64,000 nt of DNA, from positions 2,666,001 to 2,730,000 of the forward strand of contig NZ_AP025018.1 in NCBI RefSeq assembly GCF_019977735.1, given 5' to 3'. A model generated the notes under the pieces. The model saw only the letters and a program-made list of their open reading frames with translations, made no database searches and had not been told where the DNA came from. Of the stretch, positions 33,330-41,725 are shown one piece after another (the first letter of the stretch is position 1; each line of letters begins with the position of its first letter). The stretch is from Calothrix sp. PCC 7716. Its GTDB lineage: Bacteria > Cyanobacteriota > Cyanobacteriia > Cyanobacteriales > Nostocaceae. A program made the translations under genes and the position numbers.

Positions 33330-33726
33330 GTTTTTGGAAGAATTGTTTTAAAATTTCACTTGGTTTTCTATCCCATGTGTCGATGTGTTCGTATATTAGT
33401 TGATTTTGGTTGAGTTTATATGTTGAGTAACCGTTAAAATATAATTTGGGTTTCCACGGTAGACGGAGGGTTCCTCGTACTGTCCAGTTTGCTATGATGG
33501 TTTTTTCGTCGGATGGTGCGATGTTGTGTAGGTCGAAGTGGATGTTGGTGAAGAATAAGCGTGCGTGGAATCTGAGTGTCCAGTAAACTATTCGGTAGTT
33601 TGGTTTGCCTTTGAATTTGTTTACCGGGTCTTTGAATAATATGTCTTGGGTGTAGATGTTGTAGGTTATGTCTTTTTCAAATAATGTGGGTAGGTCTTGG
33701 TTTAGGGTTTGTATTATTTGTTGCAT
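33319..33726 (-). CDS. DUF2358 family protein
   Basis: 135 residues with the NTF2/SnoaL-like pattern of DUF2358: LNQDLPTLFEKDITYNIYTQDILFKDPVNKFKGKPNYR, then FHARLFFTNIHFDLHNIAPSD, a WTVRGTLRLPWKPKLYFNGYS strand pair and the Tyr/Asp-rich end. It is conserved in cyanobacteria and plastids, function unknown. The 3' end overlaps the convergent kinase gene by 11 bases. A CACAGAGAC repeat lies immediately upstream of its start. Confidence 0.75.
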   Translation of the reverse strand: MQQIIQTLNQDLPTLFEKDITYNIYTQDILFKDPVNKFKGKPNYRIVYWTLRFHARLFFTNIHFDLHNIAPSDEKTIIANWTVRGTLRLPWKPKLYFNGYSTYKLNQNQLIYEHIDTWDRKPSEILKQFFQKPTS

Positions 33727-33735
33727 GTTTATTTT

Positions 33736-33766
33736 TTACCACAGAGACACAGAGGACACAGAGGAG
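33736..33766 (+). repeat. left CACAGAGAC...GAGGAG repeat (inverted pair)
   Basis: TTACCACAGAGACACAGAGG-type 31-base repeat. Its inverted partner is at 34905-34937; together they bracket the glycosidase gene 33771-34901. A partial copy lies at 13763-13785. Confidence 0.75.
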
Positions 33767-33770
33767 GGAG

Positions 33771-34901
33771 TTAGAAGTTTTTGAGGAATGTTTGAATTTT
33801 TTGCCACCAGGTGATATTGGTGTTTAAGGTGGGTTTGTTTAGGTCTGATATTGTTGGGAATGTTGCTGATTTATGATAAAATTGTTTTTTTAAAGCTTTT
33901 GCTAGTTGGTTATTGTTTGCTCGTAGTCCTTCGTAGAAGAAGAGTACTTCTCCGTTTATCTCTTGAGAACGATTGTATTCGATTTTTTGGATTAGTAGGT
34001 CTGGACTAATTATATATGAGCCTAGTTTGGTTAGTATACCCGGCGCCATTTTTTGTAAGGCGCCTTTAAATTGTTGGGTTGTTGTGTCTATTATAGTTTT
34101 GTAGCTGTTGATGTCTCGTCGATATATTTGAGGGTTGATTATATCAACTATGTTTTGTTGTAACCAAGTGGGAGTATCTTGTAAGTATTCTTTGTATGCC
34201 CAATCGTGTATGTTGGGTGAGATGGAGACAATTAAGTTGGGGTTGACTGCTTTGATTTGATGGTAGAGTGATGCCCAAAATTGAGTTAATATATCGGCAC
34301 GCCATTTTAACCATTGAGTATCTTTGGGGTTGGATGGAGGGTTTTTACCAAATGCAGAATAATAACGTTGTTGTGTTGCTGCGTCGTATCCACCCTCACA
34401 CGGAAATGCTGGTAAACGGTCATCTCCCTGAATACCATCAATATCATAGTTATTTACAACTTCGAGAATAAGGTTGGACATAAACGCTTGTACGTTGGGT
34501 AAGAGTGCGTTTAACCATTCAAAACCGTTTTTCTTGAGTAAATTTCCTTGTATATCTCGTGCAGTCCATTCAGGTTTTTTGGCAAGCAACATTCCACCGT
34601 TGAGATTATACGAACTCGCAAACCCATATTCAAACCACGGTATTACTTTTAAACCAACACCACGTGCAGCTTCTATCACCTCAGCTAAAGGGTCACGTCC
34701 AACACACAGCGAACTACTTTCAACACCAAACGTTTCTCGCATAACTTGACTTGGGTATTGAGTTGCAGCTTTATTCCACACCACAGGGAAAACCACATTA
34801 AAACCTGTTTCAGCCAGAAACTCCATCGCCTCAACTATATTATCCCGCGAATTGAGAACAGAACTATCAGTAGTCGTCAACCAAACTCCACGTATCTCCA
34901 T
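33771..34901 (-). CDS. GHL10/DUF187-type glycoside hydrolase
   Basis: 376 residues, a TIM-barrel of the family represented by E. coli YngK. MEIRGVWLTTTDSSVLNSRDNI opens the barrel, EFLAETGFNVVFPVVWNKA gives the second strand, NYDIDGIQGDDRLP carries the likely catalytic Asp pair, and IVSISPNIHDWAYKEYLQD a later strand. A C-terminal helical part follows. No signal peptide, so it may work in the cytoplasm or be exported by an atypical route. The gene is flanked by inverted 31-33-base repeats, and the right copy ends in GAGAGGAGAGC immediately before the ATG, so the repeat supplies the ribosome-binding site. Confidence 0.85.
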   Translation of the reverse strand: MEIRGVWLTTTDSSVLNSRDNIVEAMEFLAETGFNVVFPVVWNKAATQYPSQVMRETFGVESSSLCVGRDPLAEVIEAARGVGLKVIPWFEYGFASSYNLNGGMLLAKKPEWTARDIQGNLLKKNGFEWLNALLPNVQAFMSNLILEVVNNYDIDGIQGDDRLPAFPCEGGYDAATQQRYYSAFGKNPPSNPKDTQWLKWRADILTQFWASLYHQIKAVNPNLIVSISPNIHDWAYKEYLQDTPTWLQQNIVDIINPQIYRRDINSYKTIIDTTTQQFKGALQKMAPGILTKLGSYIISPDLLIQKIEYNRSQEINGEVLFFYEGLRANNNQLAKALKKQFYHKSATFPTISDLNKPTLNTNITWWQKIQTFLKNF

Positions 34902-34904
34902 GCT

Positions 34905-34937
34905 CTCCTCTCTGTGTCCTCTGCGTCTCTGTGGTAA
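34905..34937 (-). repeat. right copy of CACAGAGAC repeat, forms the RBS
   Basis: Reads TTACCACAGAGACGCAGAGG and ends GAGAGGAG on the minus strand, three bases from the ATG at 34901. Inverted with respect to 33736-33766. Confidence 0.75.
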
Positions 34938-35020
34938 TAATCCAAATTCTCAACCCAAAGAAGTACGACTTAAACTATAAAACGAGAAAAAATAACAAAT
35001 AACCACTTCAGGACAGAAAC

Positions 35021-35884
35021 ATGAATAACTGGCGCCACGAATATATCATTACAAATGGTGTGAGACTGCATTACGTCACCCAAGGGGAAGGGCCCTTAAT
35101 GCTCATGCTACATGGATTTCCAGAGTTTTGGTACTCTTGGCGCCATCAAATACCCGAATTTGCCAAATACTATAAGGTTGTAGCACTGGACTTACGCGGT
35201 TACAACGATAGCGATAAGCCTTCTTCACAGTCTGCTTATACTATGGATGAATTAGTAAAAGATATAGAAGGGGTAATTAAAGGACTAGGATATAACAAGT
35301 GTACGCTTGTAGGACATGATTGGGGTGGCGCCATTGCTTGGAATTTTGCTTATAAACATTCGGACATGTTAGACAAGCTAATAATTCTCAACCTTCCACA
35401 TCCTGCAAAATTCGCTGAAGGGTTACGCACACCTCAACAGATACAGCGTAGTTGGTATGTGTTTTTCTTTCAACTACCTTTATTACCAGAACTGTTTGTT
35501 CAGTCTAATGACTACCAGTTTATCGAAACCGCTATCAAAGGTATGGCTGTTGATAAAAGTGCTTTCAGTCAAGCTGATATTGACGCTTACAAAGATGCAG
35601 CAGCTAAACGCGGCGCCTTAACTGCTACAATTAATTATTACCGCAATGCTTTTCAACCAAAGTTTTTTAATCAAAGTTTTGGCGTGTTAGAAGTACCCAC
35701 ACTCATGATATGGGGTGAAAAAGATGACGCTTTGGGTAAAGAACTAACTTATGGTACCGAAGCGTATGTCAGAGACTTCCAAATTAAGTACATTCCTAAT
35801 TGTAGCCACTGGATACAGCAAGAACAGCCCAGCTTGGTAAATCAGTATATGCGAGATTTTCTCGGTGTTGCTGCTTTCGTTTGA
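35021..35884 (+). CDS. alpha/beta hydrolase, epoxide-hydrolase-like
   Basis: 287 residues. LHGFPEFWYSWRHQIP is the oxyanion HGxP motif, VGHDWGGAIAW the nucleophile elbow with Asp as nucleophile (about D104), WGEKDDALG carries the acid and NCSHWIQQE the His. The Asp nucleophile and HGFPE place it with soluble epoxide hydrolases and haloalkane dehalogenases; two cap tyrosines would decide between them. No signal peptide. Single gene with a clear terminator behind it. Confidence 0.9.
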   Translation: MNNWRHEYIITNGVRLHYVTQGEGPLMLMLHGFPEFWYSWRHQIPEFAKYYKVVALDLRGYNDSDKPSSQSAYTMDELVKDIEGVIKGLGYNKCTLVGHDWGGAIAWNFAYKHSDMLDKLIILNLPHPAKFAEGLRTPQQIQRSWYVFFFQLPLLPELFVQSNDYQFIETAIKGMAVDKSAFSQADIDAYKDAAAKRGALTATINYYRNAFQPKFFNQSFGVLEVPTLMIWGEKDDALGKELTYGTEAYVRDFQIKYIPNCSHWIQQEQPSLVNQYMRDFLGVAAFV

Positions 35885-35895
35885 ATAATCAAAAC

Positions 35896-35929
35896 GGCGC
35901 CTTGTTACTCTACTTCTACATAAGGCGCC
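35896..35929 (+). terminator. hairpin built from two GGCGCC palindromes
   Basis: GGCGCCTT (35896-35903) pairs with AAGGCGCC (35922-35929) around an 18-base loop, just after the hydrolase stop. Each arm is itself a copy of the genome-wide GGCGCC motif. Confidence 0.5.
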
Positions 35930-36313
35930 TATACCTAAAGTAATAAATTTATATAAATTTATAATTATTACATTTTTACTCTATTATATTATGAAGAAAT
36001 TTTTAATTATCTCAGTATAAATACTTGTCAATATAACGATGATAAAATCATAATGATGAAGAGAATTAATTATTATTGTTAAGAATATTTAAATGATTCT
36101 TTAAGAGTAATTAATTCAGATGAGTAGAAAGAAGCTCCTTTGCTTACAGGGATTGGGTTTACAGATGAGAATAATAAAGAATTGTGAAAATTTTTCCATG
36201 ATAAAAATATGGACAGTTTGTTAACTGAACTAATGACCTGAAAAGAAAAAGGTGCGATAATGAACCCGTGAGGAAAAAACGAAAGCATTATTGTTGATGC
36301 ACGGGGGATTATT

Positions 36314-36769
36314 ATGAAAATGAAATTATTTGCGGCTGTGGTTCTAGCGACTCCCCTATTTTTAGCTGGTACAGTAAGCGCGCAGAGTACAAACCAGTTA
36401 CAACAACTATTACAAACTGGTGAATGTATTAAATGTAATTTAGTAGGGGTTGACTTGAAAGGTGCCCACTTAATTGGCGCCGACTTACGTGGTGCTAATT
36501 TAAAAGGAGCAGACTTAAGTAAAGCTAACTTAGAAGGCGCCGATTTAACAGGGGCAAACCTAGAAGGTGCTAATCTAACATCAGCTTTTGTTACAAACGT
36601 TAATTTTAAACAAGCTGACCTGGATAAAGTCAACTTTTCGCAAGCGATTATTCACAACGCTAACGTTTATCAGGCGTCGATGGACGATATGAATATTAGT
36701 GATGCTGATATCTATGGTACTGGTATAGGTGTTGGTGGTGAAGACGCTGTAATTCCAGATTGGGATTAA
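36314..36769 (+). CDS. secreted pentapeptide-repeat protein
   Basis: 151 residues. A signal peptide (about 1-22, ending VSAQS) is followed by QLLQTGECIKCNLVGVDL and about ten A(D/N)LxX pentapeptides (ADLRGANLKGADLSKANLEG and so on, about 45-125), which form a right-handed quadrilateral beta-helix. The C-terminus is acidic and unstructured. Many cyanobacterial pentapeptide proteins are lumenal or periplasmic with unknown roles. GGGGGATT precedes the ATG. An interspersed palindrome follows the stop. Confidence 0.85.
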   Translation: MKMKLFAAVVLATPLFLAGTVSAQSTNQLQQLLQTGECIKCNLVGVDLKGAHLIGADLRGANLKGADLSKANLEGADLTGANLEGANLTSAFVTNVNFKQADLDKVNFSQAIIHNANVYQASMDDMNISDADIYGTGIGVGGEDAVIPDWD

Positions 36770-36780
36770 TATTTAATTTA

Positions 36781-36806
36781 TTGTGGCACAGGCATCCCTG
36801 CCTGTG
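36781..36806. repeat. interspersed palindrome GCACAGGCATCCCTGCCTGTGC
   Basis: Copy of the CAGGCATCCCTGCCTG family between convergent genes; likely also a terminator hairpin. Confidence 0.6.
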
Positions 36807-36820
36807 CATTGATATGTAAG

Positions 36821-38182
36821 CTAATTGAATGTACTTGATAAAGGACTGAAAAATCGAGCGAACTCTCCGGGTTTGAATGTGTCCTCCCAGTTAGCAGGTA
36901 AACGTCGGGGGTTAGGGTTTTCTTTTGTTGGTACGCGCATAAATATATATTCGCACTCGGCGCCTTCGAGTTGAGTTTGAGGTGTTATACCCCAGTTGTC
37001 GATATAGGCGCCTGTAAGAATTGCGGTACGAAAGTCTGTATTATCAACTTGGGAGCGCATTAAATTTGCTCTCATTAAATTGGCGTTGCGTAAGTCGCTG
37101 TTGTTTAGTTTGGCGCCAACTAAGGTAGAATCTATCAAGTTTGCTGCACGTAAATTTAAACCTTGCAAATCCCAACCATCAAAGTTTTGGTTGTGGAGGT
37201 CTTTGTGGACTACGATTTTTCTAATTGCTTGATTTGCGAGATAACTTTTACCAACAACTGCTAAGTTTAGCTTTTTAACTTCAAACCAACAGGTACGTGT
37301 TAAATTTGCTCTCAGAAAGTTAGCGTTTTTGACTGAAGCGCGGGTAAAGTCAGCATCGGTAAGATTTGCGTCTTTAAATTTGGTACCGTAACGAGTAACT
37401 GTTGATAAAGCTAAGTTACGAATTGCGCTTTGTTTTTCATCTTCAAATAAGGCACGACAACCGACATAAGCTGATAGTAGAATTACAATTACAGCAAGTG
37501 CTACAGCAACTCCTCCAGCAAGTGGATTAACTCTTGCTGCCATTACAGCCATAATTCCAGAAAGTGCTGCTGCAATAGAAATGGCGATAGTAACGGCAAT
37601 CATTCCAGCAATGGTACCAGCAAGTGCTACGGCGCCTGCTATTGTAACGGTACCAAGAATTGTTGCTACAACTCCTACGGCGCCTGTGACAATGACAGCT
37701 ACAACTTGCGCTAACTCCATTGCTCCAGCATGTGCAGTACCACCTGCCCATGTAACAGCTACAATTCCAGCCCATCCAACTGCTGCAAGTCCAGCACACG
37801 TTACCGATAATGCCATAAATCCAAATGCAGCGCTAACTCCTCGAAACAGAGTGATGAGAAAAAATATTAGTAATACAGCTAAACTAATAATACCAACATA
37901 AAGGTTTTCACGATTGGTATCGAGTAATAAAATTCCGACTAATGAGCCACCTATTGCTGAAAGTAAACCAGATAAAGCCGAAAGTAGTAACGCAGTGAAT
38001 ATTAAGACAAGGCAATAGCGTTTTTGTAGTCCGCATTTAGCGTGACTAAAGTTTGCACCTTCTAAATTAGCATTACTAAAGTCTACACCTCGGATGTTTG
38101 AGTAAGAGAAGTCGGCGCCACTAAGGTCTTTGCCTTTAAAGGATTTACCTCTGAGCTTGCTGGCGCGATAATCTTGAGCCAT
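36821..38182 (-). CDS. pentapeptide-repeat membrane protein
   Basis: 453 residues. An N-terminal pentapeptide block (about 8-48, SGADFSYSNIRGVDFSNANL) precedes about six to eight Ala/Gly/Val-rich membrane helices (about 55-245). A second pentapeptide region (about 265-410) includes LNLRAANLIDSTLVGAKLNN. Membrane helices framed by two beta-helical domains are a recurring cyanobacterial design of unknown function. The Ala-rich helices contain many short repeats (VAVTWAGGTAHAGAM). Not linked to the secreted pentapeptide gene, which reads the other way. Confidence 0.8.
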   Translation of the reverse strand: MAQDYRASKLRGKSFKGKDLSGADFSYSNIRGVDFSNANLEGANFSHAKCGLQKRYCLVLIFTALLLSALSGLLSAIGGSLVGILLLDTNRENLYVGIISLAVLLIFFLITLFRGVSAAFGFMALSVTCAGLAAVGWAGIVAVTWAGGTAHAGAMELAQVVAVIVTGAVGVVATILGTVTIAGAVALAGTIAGMIAVTIAISIAAALSGIMAVMAARVNPLAGGVAVALAVIVILLSAYVGCRALFEDEKQSAIRNLALSTVTRYGTKFKDANLTDADFTRASVKNANFLRANLTRTCWFEVKKLNLAVVGKSYLANQAIRKIVVHKDLHNQNFDGWDLQGLNLRAANLIDSTLVGAKLNNSDLRNANLMRANLMRSQVDNTDFRTAILTGAYIDNWGITPQTQLEGAECEYIFMRVPTKENPNPRRLPANWEDTFKPGEFARFFSPLSSTFN

Positions 38183-38301
38183 GTAAATTTACAGCTTCTA
38201 GTTAGAACAATCAAAATACGTTTGTTGTAGGATAACACTTTACAAACACGTTTTTGCGACTGTAACCTTTTATAAAGATGTTCTTATCTTATTAGTAGTA
38301 T

Positions 38302-38325
38302 GGTAGGCAGTGCCCACCCTACACA
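38302..38325. repeat. GGTAGGCAGTGCCCACC palindrome
   Basis: Member of the GGGCAGTGCCCACC family (others at about 24850 and 47488). It abuts the stop codon of the aat gene. Confidence 0.55.
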
Positions 38326-38894
38326 AAAGAGCATTTAGCTTGTAAAGCTTTTTCGAGTAAACGCTGGTATTCTTTATCTTTAATACGATAGGCGCCAAAT
38401 CTTTCGAGGTGTGGGTTCATCATTTGGGCATCGAATAATACAAATTTTTGTGCTTGTAAGTGTTGTACAAGTTTGACCATTGCGACTTTAGAGCCATCTG
38501 GAATATTGAAGAACATTGACTCACCAATAAAGGCGCCGTTGATAACAATACCTAGAATACCACCAGCGAGTTCCGAGCCGAGCCAAGTTTCATAGCTATG
38601 TGCCCAACCTGCTTGGTTAAGGTTTAAGTATACATCTTTTAACTCGTCAGAAATCCAAGTAGTATCCCGGTTCGCACAGCCTTCTACTACCGCTGGAAAA
38701 TTTCGGTTAATTGCTACACTGAATGTATCTTTGTTCAAAACTCGACGTAGAGACTTCGGATAACGGAAGCGTTCATCAAGAGGAATAAGAGTACGGTCAC
38801 GACTTTGGTACCAACCCAGGTGATTATCATCATCAGCCATGAGAAAATAGCCTTGAGCGTAACCGTGAATAATACTATCAACGTCGTACTGCAT
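38319..38894 (-). CDS. aat: leucyl/phenylalanyl-tRNA-protein transferase
   Basis: 191 residues. Family landmarks: GYFLMADDDNHLGWYQSRDRTLIPLD, VVEGCANRDTTWISDELKDVYLNLNQAGWAHSYETW, GGILGIVINGAFIGESMFF and LFDAQMMNPHLERFGA. It adds Leu or Phe to proteins starting with Lys or Arg, feeding the N-degron (ClpS) pathway. Slightly short, as usual in cyanobacteria. The last codons KCSFV and the stop run into the GGCAGTGCCCACC repeat. Confidence 0.95.
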   Translation of the reverse strand: MQYDVDSIIHGYAQGYFLMADDDNHLGWYQSRDRTLIPLDERFRYPKSLRRVLNKDTFSVAINRNFPAVVEGCANRDTTWISDELKDVYLNLNQAGWAHSYETWLGSELAGGILGIVINGAFIGESMFFNIPDGSKVAMVKLVQHLQAQKFVLFDAQMMNPHLERFGAYRIKDKEYQRLLEKALQAKCSFV

Positions 38895-38937
38895 AAGAAT
38901 AGTAGTCTTTTAATAAAAATAGCTATATGCAATCCTT

Positions 38938-39270
38938 ATGACAGAACCAATTCCAGCTATAACTTTATTACCTGCTTCTGACCCAATACAAGAAGGTCGT
39001 TGGCTACAACAAAATTTACATCAATGGCTTGATAGTCAGTTTATCCCTGAAGCGGTGAACCAAAAAATTGCGGAGCGGGCAGCGCAAATCTTTATACGTC
39101 AACGTATGGAAGGGGAAAATGACCTCGGTTCTTTGGTTTTAGCAATTGTAACCGAGATGCAGGCGTTTGATTTTTCTAAAAGTTTCTACGGAGAGTTTGC
39201 TATTGCTAATGCTGTTAGCGATATTCTCTTAGAAAGTTTAGGTATAGACAATAAATGTTGCGGACAATAA
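38938..39270 (+). CDS. conserved cyanobacterial hypothetical protein (110 aa)
   Basis: 110 residues, soluble and helical. DPIQEGRWLQQNLHQWLDSQFIPEAVNQKIAERAAQIFIRQRMEGENDLGSLVLAIVTEMQAFDFSKSFYGEFAIANAVSDILLE is a compact all-helical domain; the C-terminus has a KCCGQ tail. I recognise the pattern as common in cyanobacteria but know no function. It is divergent from aat with 43 bases between the starts, so the two share a promoter region. A heptamer repeat begins at its stop. Confidence 0.7.
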   Translation: MTEPIPAITLLPASDPIQEGRWLQQNLHQWLDSQFIPEAVNQKIAERAAQIFIRQRMEGENDLGSLVLAIVTEMQAFDFSKSFYGEFAIANAVSDILLESLGIDNKCCGQ

Positions 39271-39345
39271 AAGTGCTGAGTAGAAAGTGCTGAGTTCTGA
39301 GTAGAAGAGCAAAGTTAAAACTCAGCACTTCAATACTCAGCACTT
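39271..39345. repeat. heptamer repeats (GTGCTGA / TCAGCAC)
   Basis: AAGTGCTGAGTAGAAAGTGC followed by the complementary CTCAGCAC blocks. It separates convergent genes and can fold as a hairpin. Confidence 0.75.
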
Positions 39346-39354
39346 TTAACTCTC

Positions 39355-39657
39355 TTACCAGCTTGATTTAACGACACCTGGCAGTAAACCTTGGTGTGCC
39401 CATTCGCGTAATACGTTACGGGAAAGACCGAAATCACGATAATATCCTCTTGGGCGCCCTGTTACCCAGCAACGGTTATGTTGACGAGTGGGTGCGCTGT
39501 TACGAGGTAATTGTTGAATTTTGCGGTGAATTTCCAACTTTTGTAGTGGGTTTTCGGTTGTTCTGAACTCATCAAGTAAAGCTTCACGCTTTGCTGCGTA
39601 CTTCTCAACCATTTTCGCGCGCTTTTTCTCGCGCTCTATCATTGCTTTCTTTGCCAT
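39355..39657 (-). CDS. rpsN: 30S ribosomal protein S14
   Basis: 100 residues, the zinc-free form typical of cyanobacteria and plastids. It opens [19 protein letters not shown] and ends [27 protein letters not shown], the conserved S14 end. It binds 16S rRNA in the head of the 30S subunit. Flanked on both sides by heptamer repeats. Confidence 0.97.
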   Translation of the reverse strand: MAKKAMIEREKKRAKMVEKYAAKREALLDEFRTTENPLQKLEIHRKIQQLPRNSAPTRQHNRCWVTGRPRGYYRDFGLSRNVLREWAHQGLLPGVVKSSW

Positions 39658-39713
39658 TACAGTTACAGTCTCTCAAGATTAATTTTTTGACAGCATTCCC
39701 TATTCTATACAAT

Positions 39714-39877
39714 AGTGCTGAGTTTTGAGTGGGAAATCTTAAGTGCTGAGTGGAAAGTGCTGAGTGCTGAGTAGTTAAATCAAATTACAACTCCTAACTC
39801 CTAACTCCTAACTCCTAACTCCTAACTCCTAACTCCTAACTCCTAACTCCGTTCGTCAGCACTCAGCACTCAGCACT
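39714..39877. repeat. large heptamer repeat array between rpsN and nth
   Basis: GTGCTGA units, then about nine CTAACTC units, then TCAGCAC units, the outer blocks being complementary. The right end enters the nth gene and encodes its last residues. Confidence 0.85.
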
Positions 39878-40534
39878 TTTTACTTTCTTTCCTATGGGGC
39901 ATAAAGGCGCCAGTTCACAAGCTTCACACGCGGGTTTTCTGGCTTTACATATTGCTCTACCGTGATATATCAACCGTATTGACCAGTTCTCCCAGTCTCG
40001 TTGCGGTAATAGTTTCATTAAGTCGCGTTCGATACGGATGGGGTCTTCGTGTTTTGTAAAGCCTAGACGGTGACTAAGGCGGCTAACATGAGTGTCAACT
40101 GTGACTCCGGCGTTAATGCCAAATGCGTGTGCTAAGACGACGTTTGCCGTTTTTCTGGCAACTCCTGGCAACTTTAATAAATCATCCATTCGATTGGGCA
40201 CTTGCGAGTTAAAGTCTTGAACTATCATTCGACAGGCGCCTTGGATGTTTTTTGATTTGTTACGAAAAAAGCCTGTGGTTCTCACTAATTCTTCGATTTC
40301 AGCGATGTCAGCTTCTGCCATGCTTTTCGCATCTGGAAAACGCGCAAATAAAGCTGGTGTGACTTTATTTACACGTTCGTCTGTACATTGTGCTGATAGA
40401 ATAGTGGCTACCAGCAGTTGTACAGGGGTTGAATAGTTTAAAGAACAGGTCGCGTCTGGGTATAAACGATTTAAGCGGACGAGTACTTCGAGTGCCCGTT
40501 GTTTTTTAGATGACCGATTGCGAGTAAGGTTCAC
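39863..40534 (-). CDS. nth: endonuclease III
   Basis: 223 residues. The helix-hairpin-helix LPGVARKTANVVL contains the catalytic Lys, HVSRLSHRLG contains the second active-site region, and the 4Fe-4S ligands are in the C-x6-C-x2-C-x5-C cluster CKARKPACEACELAPLC. It excises oxidised pyrimidines from DNA. The start overlaps the stop of rseP by four bases, so they are translationally coupled. The last residues (KSAEC) and stop are encoded by the heptamer array, so this C-terminus is repeat-derived. Confidence 0.96.
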   Translation of the reverse strand: MNLTRNRSSKKQRALEVLVRLNRLYPDATCSLNYSTPVQLLVATILSAQCTDERVNKVTPALFARFPDAKSMAEADIAEIEELVRTTGFFRNKSKNIQGACRMIVQDFNSQVPNRMDDLLKLPGVARKTANVVLAHAFGINAGVTVDTHVSRLSHRLGFTKHEDPIRIERDLMKLLPQRDWENWSIRLIYHGRAICKARKPACEACELAPLCPIGKKVKSAEC

Positions 40535-41598
40535 TGAAACAAAGCTTCTTTGACAATTAGAAAAATGCCTAATCCTAAAAGTAACACTAAACCTGTTTGC
40601 ATAACACCATCTTGAATACGGGTAGGTAAGGGTTTACCACGTAATCCTTCGATCAACAAAAATGCTAGTTGTCCACCATCTAAAGCTGGTAGAGGCAAAA
40701 TGTTGATGATGGCTAAGTTGATGCTAATAAGTGCTGCGAAGGTGAACAAGTTACCCGCATCGTTTTGAGCAATGTTGGCGCCCATCTTGACAATTTTGAC
40801 AGGTCCTGCCACCTGTCCGGCGGTTTCACCGAATTTAGTGACTAGCTGTCCAAAACCTTGAACGATGCCAAAAAATATCTGCTGGTAACGATTTGCGGCG
40901 ATACTCAAAATTTCAGCGATATTTCCGGTGTGGCGATAAATAGGTTTAGCGTTGGGTGAGATAAGTCTAATCCCAATTATGCCGTTACCATCTTTATCGG
41001 CTTCGGGAGTCAGTTTAAAGCTGAGTTGTTCTTGTTCGCGCTGAACTTTTACATCTAACTCTTGATTAGCACGAGTTTGAATTTGTTGTCTGAGTACAGA
41101 CAATGCCTCTTTAGAAGCAGGAATCTCCTGATTATTAACGGAGAGAATAATGTCACCGTCTCTAATACCGGCTTGGTAAGCAATAGAACTTTCCGAAGCT
41201 GGCTGGACTATGGCGCCAGGTTGAAAGTTAAAACCTTCAGGGACTCCAACAATTCCAAACTGTAGAGCTAGTAATAAGTAAGCAAATATTAAATTGGCGA
41301 TTACACCCGCACTGATAACAATCGCCCGGTCTAAAATTGGACGGTTACGCAGTAAATTTGGGTCTTGGGGAGGGATATCGCTATCTGGGTCATCATCTGG
41401 AAACCCGACGAAACCGCCTAATGGGAAAGCACGAACTGCATACTCGGTTTCCGGGCCTTGGTATTTCCAGACTACTGGTCCAAAGCCTAACGAAAAGCGG
41501 TTAACATAAATGCCTTGTGACCTTGCTGCTATAAAATGACCTAGTTCATGAACCAGGATTAAAACAGCTAAGACTGCGATTGCCGCTAAAAATGACAT
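40531..41598 (-). CDS. rseP: site-2 protease (RseP-type zinc metalloprotease)
   Basis: 355 residues. HELGH (about 17-21, in LILVHELGHFIAAR) and NILPLPALDGGQ (with the LDG zinc ligand) frame a PDZ domain (about 125-215) in a four-helix membrane protein. It cuts membrane-bound anti-sigma factors or signal-peptide remnants within the plasma membrane. It is upstream of nth with a four-base overlap (ATGA) and 127 bases downstream of serS on the same strand. Confidence 0.93.
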   Translation of the reverse strand: MSFLAAIAVLAVLILVHELGHFIAARSQGIYVNRFSLGFGPVVWKYQGPETEYAVRAFPLGGFVGFPDDDPDSDIPPQDPNLLRNRPILDRAIVISAGVIANLIFAYLLLALQFGIVGVPEGFNFQPGAIVQPASESSIAYQAGIRDGDIILSVNNQEIPASKEALSVLRQQIQTRANQELDVKVQREQEQLSFKLTPEADKDGNGIIGIRLISPNAKPIYRHTGNIAEILSIAANRYQQIFFGIVQGFGQLVTKFGETAGQVAGPVKIVKMGANIAQNDAGNLFTFAALISINLAIINILPLPALDGGQLAFLLIEGLRGKPLPTRIQDGVMQTGLVLLLGLGIFLIVKEALFQ

Positions 41599-41725
41599 AG
41601 AGTGAACTTTAATTAATCTTTTAGGACGCTATGTTTCCATTCTAAAGCCAGTAACTAGCTCTCACCTCTACAGAATGTATTAATTAGGGGCAGCGGATGA
41701 TGAACGGATATAACGGATAGGCTCT

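Noticed and set aside
36079-36633. 184-codon minus-strand frame across the pentapeptide gene
   Set aside because: Shadow of the repeat structure; the plus-strand gene has signal peptide, RBS and clear repeats.
39714-39877. Tandem heptamers as a CRISPR array
   Set aside because: Units are 7 bases without unique spacers; this is the STRR type of repeat.
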